Part shown: positions 6,947 to 11,184 of the stretch, one piece after another | How the letters are laid out: each line of letters opens with the position of its first letter | How positions within the stretch are numbered: position 1 is the stretch's first letter | DNA from: Methanobacteriaceae archaeon | GTDB lineage: Archaea; Methanobacteriota; Methanobacteria; Methanobacteriales; Methanobacteriaceae | Reading direction: 5' to 3' | Assembly: GCA_027318585.1 (NCBI GenBank) | Contig: DAHVOW010000036.1 | Location: 1-11,184, forward strand | Length of the DNA stretch: 11,184 nt | Notes under the pieces: model-generated | What the model saw: only the letters and a program-made list of their open reading frames with translations | The model's database searches: none | What the model was told of the DNA's origin: nothing | Translations under genes and position numbers: made by a program

Positions 6947-8008
6947 ATGAAAGAAAAAACCTATCCTTTGGTGACCATTATCCTTCTGAATTGGAATGGA
7001 TGGAAAAACACCATTGAATGTCTGGAATCATTGTATCAAATGGATTATCCTAATTACACAGTAATCATGGTTGACAACGCTTCCCAAGATCAATCGGTAG
7101 CTCGCTTGAAAAGTTATTGTCAAGGGAATTTAGAAGTTGAAAACCAGTCCTTTAAATATTCCCATAAAGAAAGGTCCATTGAACTATTAGAATATGAATA
7201 CAGTTGCCAAGAATTCATACCATTACAAAAAGACCGAATATCAACGGACTTTCCATCCCCTCAACCTATGGTTCTAATCAGGAATGATAAGAATTACGGT
7301 TTCACCAAGGGCAATAATATCGCCATGAAATATGCCCTTCGATACCAGAATCCATCCCATATTTTGCTCTTAAACAATGATACTGTGGTCAGTCCAAATC
7401 TCCTATCTAAAATGATAGATCTAAGCAGAAAAAATGAGAAAATCGGATTTATAGGGCCAAAAATTTACCATTACCCGGATGAGGGGTTTGATGAAAAGGT
7501 TATACAGTACGCCGGGGGAAAGCAGGACCTGTGGCGATTTGAACCCCAACCCATTGGTTATGGTGAACCGGATCAGGGACAGTACGATCACAACCAGAGA
7601 GTGGACTTCATATCCGGGGCCTGTATCCTGGCCCGCGCCACCATGATCAGGGAGATTGGCCTCCTGGATGAGGAGTTTTTCAGCTACCGGGAAGAGAATG
7701 ACTGGTGTATGAGGGGATACCAGCATGGTTGGTTTACTTGTTACAGTTACCAGGCCGTGGTCTGGCATAAAGGCCAGGGATCCACCCGCAACCAGCAACC
7801 CACCATCCTGTATTACATGACCCGTAACCGGTTCCTGTTCATGAAAAAACACGCTACTAAAATTCAAATTACTATATTTCTCTTAATATTCTTCTTATTC
7901 GATTCCTGGTACCGCACCGCTGCTTCCCTGTTTTATCACCGGCAAACCAGGCTGGTGTTCTGCTTCTGGAAGGCCATTAAGGATGGTTTGAAAATATTAA
8001 GCCAATGA
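6947..8008 (+). CDS. GT2 glycosyltransferase, WbbL/rhamnosyltransferase-like
   Basis: A 353-residue GT-A fold glycosyltransferase for surface polysaccharide. Motifs in order: VTIILLNWNGWKNTIECLES (9-28), VDNASQDQS (42-50), NYGFTKGNN (116-124), the DxD-equivalent LLLNNDTVV (140-148), VDFISGACILARATMIREIG (219-238), then EEFFSYREENDWCMR with the probable catalytic acidic residues and VVWHKGQGSTR (271-281). A hydrophobic segment near 308-318 may anchor it to the membrane. Between the Asp-Asn-Ala and Asn-Tyr-Gly-Phe motifs lies an unusually long variable loop (about residues 51-112). It is the only rightward gene and converges on the 8099-9316 gene. The 5' half is about 36% GC (7141-7500) and the next part about 55% (7501-7800), switching near codon 185 with no frame damage. 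The donor sugar cannot be told from sequence alone. Confidence 0.88.
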   Translation: MKEKTYPLVTIILLNWNGWKNTIECLESLYQMDYPNYTVIMVDNASQDQSVARLKSYCQGNLEVENQSFKYSHKERSIELLEYEYSCQEFIPLQKDRISTDFPSPQPMVLIRNDKNYGFTKGNNIAMKYALRYQNPSHILLLNNDTVVSPNLLSKMIDLSRKNEKIGFIGPKIYHYPDEGFDEKVIQYAGGKQDLWRFEPQPIGYGEPDQGQYDHNQRVDFISGACILARATMIREIGLLDEEFFSYREENDWCMRGYQHGWFTCYSYQAVVWHKGQGSTRNQQPTILYYMTRNRFLFMKKHATKIQITIFLLIFFLFDSWYRTAASLFYHRQTRLVFCFWKAIKDGLKILSQ

Positions 8009-8098
8009 TTATTCGATTTTTCAGGTAGTTTAAACCTTTCCACGAGAATAGACTTTTCTGAACAATTACCGGGAGAATAAATAATTTCCTGTTCCAAT
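8009..8098. other. Convergent intergenic spacer with possible terminators
   Basis: Ninety AT-rich bases between the stops of two convergent glycosyltransferase genes. A T5 run at 8017-8021 could end rightward transcription in the archaeal oligo-T manner. The short palindrome GTTTAAAC lies at 8028-8035. No strong hairpin, open frame or RNA gene is visible. Confidence 0.3.
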
Positions 8099-9316
8099 TC
8101 AACTCTGTTCCAGTAGTTTGTACAGCTTAAGGGTCTTCTCCGCTGATTCCTCCCAGCTGAACATCCGGGCCCGCTCCAATCCCCTTTTTACGAGCTTCTC
8201 CCGCAGTTTCTGGTAGGTCAGGACCTCGTATAGTTTGGTGACCAGTTCATCCACTCCCTGGGGGTTGAACATCAAACCCGCATCCCCCACCACTTCGGGT
8301 AGACTGCTAGTATTGGAGGTAATGACTGGAGTGCCGCAGGCCATGGCCTCCAAAGGCGGCAGTCCAAACCCGGCGTATAAACAGGGATAGACCAGGACCT
8401 CGGCAGTCCGGTAAAATCCAGGCAGATACTTCTCGGCCACGTAGCCCTGAAATATAACATCCCTCTCCAGTTCCAGGTCCTTTACCTTTTTTAGGAGAAT
8501 TTCCCGGGCCCCGTAGCTCTGGGCTTCACCAATTTTCAGTAACTTAACCCCGGGGATCAGGTTCTTCAACTTGGCCAGGGCCTCCAGTAACACCCTCAGA
8601 TTCATCCGGGGTGTTTCACTCCCCACGTAGAGCAGGTAACGGTCACTTTCAACTCCTCCCCAGCGGGCCCGGTCCAGGGGCTCCGCCTGGGGGTGGAAGT
8701 GGTCCGGGTCCACGGCATCCGGGATGACCTGGATATCCTCCTCCGGATAATTTAGGTGACTGGTGATCTCCTCTTTACTGAATTGGGAGACGGTTATGAT
8801 CTTACCGGCCCTTGTCATACCCTCCAGGTTACTCCTCCACCGCCGGCTGCGTTCCTGGTCGTAAACCCAGGGTATGAGGTCGTGGCAGTTGATGATGGTC
8901 TTCTCCGGGGGGATGTGGTGGACAAGATATCCCAGCTCCTGGGAGGTCAGGTGCTTGATGTTATCCTTTTTAATATTCCCCTTAACCCGGCGCTGGTAGC
9001 GGTAGCCGTCCAGGTCCTGCAGGGTGCTTCTAACCAGGCTGGCCATCTTCAGGGTGAAGGAGTTCGGTGCCTGAACTCCGCCTCCTCTATCTGGAGCTGA
9101 AACTATTCCTCCTCCACCATACATTGCCAAAATTCTCTCTTCTCCTCCATCTATAGTGGAAACTCTATCCGGTGCCGGGGCGAACCTCCGCCACAGGGGC
9201 TGGTAGTCGATGCGGTTAAACTGCACCCCGGTGATCCTTTTATTTATCTCCTGCTCGTAGCGGGCCACTCCGTGCAGATGTTCCACCCGTTCCCCGCAGA
9301 TGTAGTCCACTTCCAC
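8099..9316 (-). CDS. Glycosyltransferase family 4 with atypical active-site residues
   Basis: A 405-residue GT-B fold protein of the mannosyltransferase-like GT4 group. The N-terminus has RVEHLHGVARYEQEI (10-24), containing the glycine loop, and INCHDLIPWVYD (142-153). ITVSQFSKEEI (174-184) and VIPDAVDPDHF (197-207) link the domains, and the C-terminal domain holds YVGSETPRMNL and GFGLPPLEAMACGTPV. Compared with the usual PRKNL and YEGFG...LEAM patterns, residue 238 is Met instead of Lys, and residue 315 is Ala instead of the first Glu of the EX7E motif; Glu323 is kept. A Gly-rich stretch (about 56-88) looks like an inserted linker. The start is GTG at 9316, immediately after the TAA of the upstream gene, with GGAGG 8 bases ahead. 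It is the last gene of the right-hand leftward series. It may have altered specificity or be a non-catalytic partner. Confidence 0.87.
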   Translation of the reverse strand: MEVDYICGERVEHLHGVARYEQEINKRITGVQFNRIDYQPLWRRFAPAPDRVSTIDGGEERILAMYGGGGIVSAPDRGGGVQAPNSFTLKMASLVRSTLQDLDGYRYQRRVKGNIKKDNIKHLTSQELGYLVHHIPPEKTIINCHDLIPWVYDQERSRRWRSNLEGMTRAGKIITVSQFSKEEITSHLNYPEEDIQVIPDAVDPDHFHPQAEPLDRARWGGVESDRYLLYVGSETPRMNLRVLLEALAKLKNLIPGVKLLKIGEAQSYGAREILLKKVKDLELERDVIFQGYVAEKYLPGFYRTAEVLVYPCLYAGFGLPPLEAMACGTPVITSNTSSLPEVVGDAGLMFNPQGVDELVTKLYEVLTYQKLREKLVKRGLERARMFSWEESAEKTLKLYKLLEQS

Positions 9317-10504
9317 TTACTCACCCTCCAGGAGTTCCTGATAGACCTTCTCGGTCCTCTGGGCGATCTTGGCCCAGCTATAATCCTCGGCCATAATTTC
9401 ACCGGCACGGCCCATCCTCTCCCTTTCTGTAGGGTTATCCACCAGGTAGTGCAGGGCCCGTGCCAGTTCATCCACTGCTTCGGGTTCAAAAAGAATACCA
9501 TTCTCACCCTCCTGGACCAGGTCGGGAATGCCTCCCAGACGACTGGCCACGATGGGCAGGCCACTGGCCATAGCCTCCAGGTTAACAATCCCAAAGGCCT
9601 CGGCTCTAGTTACAGATGGCAGGCAGAAGATATCGGCGGCCTGGTAGTAGATGGCCTTATTCTGGTCATCCACATATCCCGTGAAGACCACCTTATCCTC
9701 CAACTCCAAATCCTGGGTCAGACTCTTTAAACTATCTTTCAACGGTCCTCGGCCAGCATAAAGGAGCATAATCTCGTCATGATCCTGGTGAACTTCAGAA
9801 AAAGCTTTTAAAAGTATCTCCGGCCCCTTATAGGGTACCAGGTTCCCGAAAAAGAGTATGATCACCTTATCCAGGGGTAGGCCCAGTCGTTCCCGGCACT
9901 CCTCTTTAGTGAGTTTGGTCCGGAATTCTTCCAGATTTACTCCGTTGGGTATGACTCGTATCTTCTCCTGGTAACCTTCCAGATGGTGGGATTCCGTAAC
10001 ATAGGACTTGGAGGTGGTTATTATGATCTCTGCCTCCTCCAGAACCCGGGGCAAGAGGTAACGGTTGTAGAAGGTCTGCAGCTGGTTGCGCAGCCTGCTG
10101 CCACTGGTCTCCGAGGCATCGGCATGGTAGGTCAAAACCAGGGGCACACCCCTCTTCTGGGCATACCCGAGGGCCGAGTAGTCGGCGTAGGGCATGTTAT
10201 AGTGGGCGTGGGCCAGGTCCACCTCCACCTTCTGGGGCTTCCGGATGAGTCCCCAGCTGAAGTTGGCACTGGCCACCCGGAACTGGGTGGCGTAGCGGTG
10301 GATGTTCACTTTATCCACCTCCAACACGCTCCTACCATCCCGGGCGGTGGTGAACACCTCCACCTGGTGGCCCCGCCTTTGCATCTCCTGGGCCAGGTGA
10401 TAAGCAGCTATTTCGGTGCCGCCGTGGGCATACTCATCGGCATAACCCGGCTGGTCCACCCGTTCCGGGTAGAGGTAGTGGCTTACGAAGTAACCGATCT
10501 TCAT
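9317..10504 (-). CDS. Glycosyltransferase family 4 (PimA/mannosyltransferase-like)
   Basis: A 395-residue GT-B fold glycosyltransferase, normal in length. The N-terminal acceptor domain begins MKIGYFVSHYLYP and contains the glycine-rich HGGTEIAAYHLAQEMQRRGH (27-46), then DLAHAHYNMPYADY (96-109) and LTYHAD (124-129). The linker VIPNGVNLEEF (184-194) leads to the donor-binding domain with FFGNLVPYKG (218-227, Lys226 kept; Asn at a position often Arg) and the intact EX7E motif EAFGIVNLE (302-310). No membrane segment; probably acts at the cytoplasmic membrane surface on a lipid-linked or sugar acceptor. Mannose or a related hexose is likely from family resemblance but unproven. It starts 24 bases after the DUF2304 gene with a weak AAAGGT ahead. 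The following GT4 begins directly at its stop. GC-rich, with long spurious open frames on the opposite strand. Confidence 0.9.
   Translation of the reverse strand: MKIGYFVSHYLYPERVDQPGYADEYAHGGTEIAAYHLAQEMQRRGHQVEVFTTARDGRSVLEVDKVNIHRYATQFRVASANFSWGLIRKPQKVEVDLAHAHYNMPYADYSALGYAQKRGVPLVLTYHADASETSGSRLRNQLQTFYNRYLLPRVLEEAEIIITTSKSYVTESHHLEGYQEKIRVIPNGVNLEEFRTKLTKEECRERLGLPLDKVIILFFGNLVPYKGPEILLKAFSEVHQDHDEIMLLYAGRGPLKDSLKSLTQDLELEDKVVFTGYVDDQNKAIYYQAADIFCLPSVTRAEAFGIVNLEAMASGLPIVASRLGGIPDLVQEGENGILFEPEAVDELARALHYLVDNPTERERMGRAGEIMAEDYSWAKIAQRTEKVYQELLEGE
9325..9329 (-). promoter_or_regulatory. Ribosome binding site supporting a GTG start
   Basis: GGAGG on the leftward strand lies within the last codons of the upstream GT4 gene, 8 bases before the GTG at 9316-9314. 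The junction is TAAGTG with no spacer, which supports coupled translation and the non-ATG start. Confidence 0.65.
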
Positions 10505-10528
10505 ATTCGACCTTTAAAAAAATAGTTC

Positions 10529-10888
10529 CTAATACTCATCTTCCTCTTCCTCGCCACTTTCCCCCTGCTGGAGGGCTAATTCCCGGATGAGGTAGTTCAT
10601 CTGTTCCTCCAGGTTCTCCATCATGTTGAACATCCTGAACAGGAGATAGTAGCAGCCGATAAGGCCCAGTATGAGTATGACATCCAGTCCCCGGCCGATA
10701 CCAGTGGCCAGGGCCAGCTGGGAGGTGGCGTTGGGGAAGAGGGACACCAGGATGATGATGATCCACACCCCACTCCACAGGGCCAGCATCCCCAGGGCTA
10801 GTTTACCCTTCCGGAACCGGGACAGGGTGAAGAGGAAGGCCACCACCCCGAAGATGATTCCCAGATATTGATACAAGTGAAACTCCAT
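10529..10888 (-). CDS. DUF2304 family small membrane protein
   Basis: A 119-residue protein matching DUF2304 in size, layout and context. Three hydrophobic segments are visible (about residues 6-22, 31-52 and 67-86). A cytoplasm-type tail follows with a short amphipathic, possibly coiled-coil stretch (MENLEEQMNYLIRELALQQ) and a strongly acidic end (GEEEEDEY). Members commonly sit beside DPM1-like glycosyltransferases, as here, and are thought to assist or anchor them; no enzymatic role is established. The ATG at 10888 has a good ribosome binding site, AGGTGGT, 6 bases upstream. It lies 19 bases after the DPM-like gene and 24 before the next GT4, so it is in the same operon. A T7 run in the downstream gap might cause partial termination. 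Confidence 0.8.
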   Translation of the reverse strand: MEFHLYQYLGIIFGVVAFLFTLSRFRKGKLALGMLALWSGVWIIIILVSLFPNATSQLALATGIGRGLDVILILGLIGCYYLLFRMFNMMENLEEQMNYLIRELALQQGESGEEEEDEY

Positions 10889-10894
10889 TTACAT

Positions 10895-10901
10895 ACCACC
10901 T
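10895..10901 (-). promoter_or_regulatory. Ribosome binding site of the DUF2304 gene
   Basis: AGGTGGT on the leftward strand, 6 bases before the ATG at 10888, matches the archaeal anti-Shine-Dalgarno complement well and fixes the start codon. Confidence 0.6.
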
Positions 10902-10907
10902 ATTTAC

Positions 10908-11184
10908 TTATTTGAACACATCTCTTATTAGTTTAATGAGTATTTTCAGGCCAATCTTGGTATCGGTCCCCTTGGACAGGGAGTAGTCGGTGAAGATGGT
11001 GGTTATGGGCACTTCCTCCAGGCGGAGGTCATGGCGGAACACTTCTCCCACCATCTCCGAGCAGATGCCATAGCCACTGGAGTGCAGCTCCATCAATCGG
11101 GTGGTCTGGGGTGTGAAGGCCCGGAACCCGGATTGTGAGTCCCTCACCTGGTGGCCGTAGAAGGTGAGGGTGATGATGTTCATC
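10908..11184 (-). CDS. DPM1-like GT2 polyprenyl-phosphate glycosyltransferase, C-terminal part
   Basis: The C-terminal 92 or so codons of a GT2 enzyme of the dolichol-phosphate mannosyltransferase type, which loads a sugar onto a polyprenyl phosphate at the cytoplasmic membrane. The signature region DSQSGFRAFTPQTTRLMEL is followed by SSGYGICSEMVGEVFRHDLR, EEVPITTIFTDYSLSKGTD and a short basic end, IKLIRDVFK. This is the usual ending of the short single-domain archaeal forms that lack membrane helices. The frame is open at the window edge. The ATG at 11183 is therefore probably an internal Met, and the N-terminal DxD region lies outside. The DUF2304 gene follows after 19 bases, a common pairing. 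Family assignment is secure; the sugar (mannose or glucose) is not determinable. Confidence 0.88.
   Translation of the reverse strand, partial: MNIITLTFYGHQVRDSQSGFRAFTPQTTRLMELHSSGYGICSEMVGEVFRHDLRLEEVPITTIFTDYSLSKGTDTKIGLKILIKLIRDVFK

Noticed and set aside
7421..7867. 148-codon leftward open frame inside the rightward GT2
   Set aside because: The GT2 frame carries all family motifs; the opposite frame has none.
8022..8040. Imperfect palindrome around GTTTAAAC as a terminator hairpin or attachment site
   Set aside because: Too short and AT-rich, with no second copy seen in the window and no integrase gene nearby.
9272..9730. 152-codon open frame on the plus strand
   Set aside because: Antisense shadow over the junction of two GT4 genes; no domain and no ribosome binding site of note.
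9983..10525. 180-codon open frame on the plus strand
   Set aside because: It lies opposite the well-supported GT4 gene 9317-10504. Its protein is Gly/Val/His-rich with no recognisable domain, as expected from the antisense of GC-rich coding DNA.
1..11184. Mobile element or integrase origin for the AT-rich blocks
   Set aside because: No transposase, integrase, terminal inverted repeat or target-site duplication was found. Homologous recombination explains intragenic borders better.

Overview
The window looks like a chromosomal surface-glycan locus of a methanogenic archaeon, most likely a Methanobacterium-like member of the Methanobacteriales. That assignment is inference. It rests on archaeal-type TATA boxes, AGGAGGT-type ribosome binding sites, a heterodisulfide-reductase-like cysteine-rich protein, and a DPM1-type glycosyltransferase next to a DUF2304 membrane protein. 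There is no rRNA, tRNA, CRISPR array, insertion sequence or recognisable ncRNA, and no gene-free stretch longer than about 250 bases.

Layout. Positions 1-6699 are read leftwards as one tight gene series. In transcription order it holds a GlfT2/rhamnosyl-type GT2 (6699-5728), a WsaF-like GT4 (5731-4565), a LutA-like CCG protein (about 4548-3874), a LutB-like LUD/ferredoxin protein (about 3848-2640), a Wzx-type flippase (2570-1278), a TylF-like O-methyltransferase broken by an in-frame TAA (1284-598), and the N-terminal half of UDP-galactopyranose mutase (598-1, running off the window). Position 6700-6946 is a divergent promoter region. Position 6947-8008 is a rightward GT2. Positions 11184-8099 form a second leftward series: the end of a DPM1-like GT2, a DUF2304 membrane protein, and two GT4 enzymes.

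How the genes fit together. UDP-galactopyranose mutase supplies UDP-galactofuranose. The GlfT2-like GT2 and the WsaF-like GT4 are good candidates for adding galactofuranose and rhamnose-type sugars. The flippase would move the lipid-linked oligosaccharide across the membrane. The methyltransferase, if functional, would O-methylate a sugar. The DPM-like/DUF2304/GT4 series fits polyprenyl-phosphate-sugar synthesis and glycan elongation. The LutA/LutB-like Fe-S redox pair inside the glycan operon is the functional outlier.

The most striking structure is compositional mosaicism. AT-rich blocks (about 35% GC by hand count) at 598 to about 1850 and 4565 to about 7500 alternate with GC-rich blocks (50-60% or more). 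Two of the switches fall inside single open genes: the flippase near 1850 and the rightward GT2 near 7500. Other points worth checking are the lone in-frame TAA in the methyltransferase, a ten-codon minicistron joined by ATGA overlaps to both Fe-S genes, and a GT4 with substitutions at two usually conserved active-site positions.
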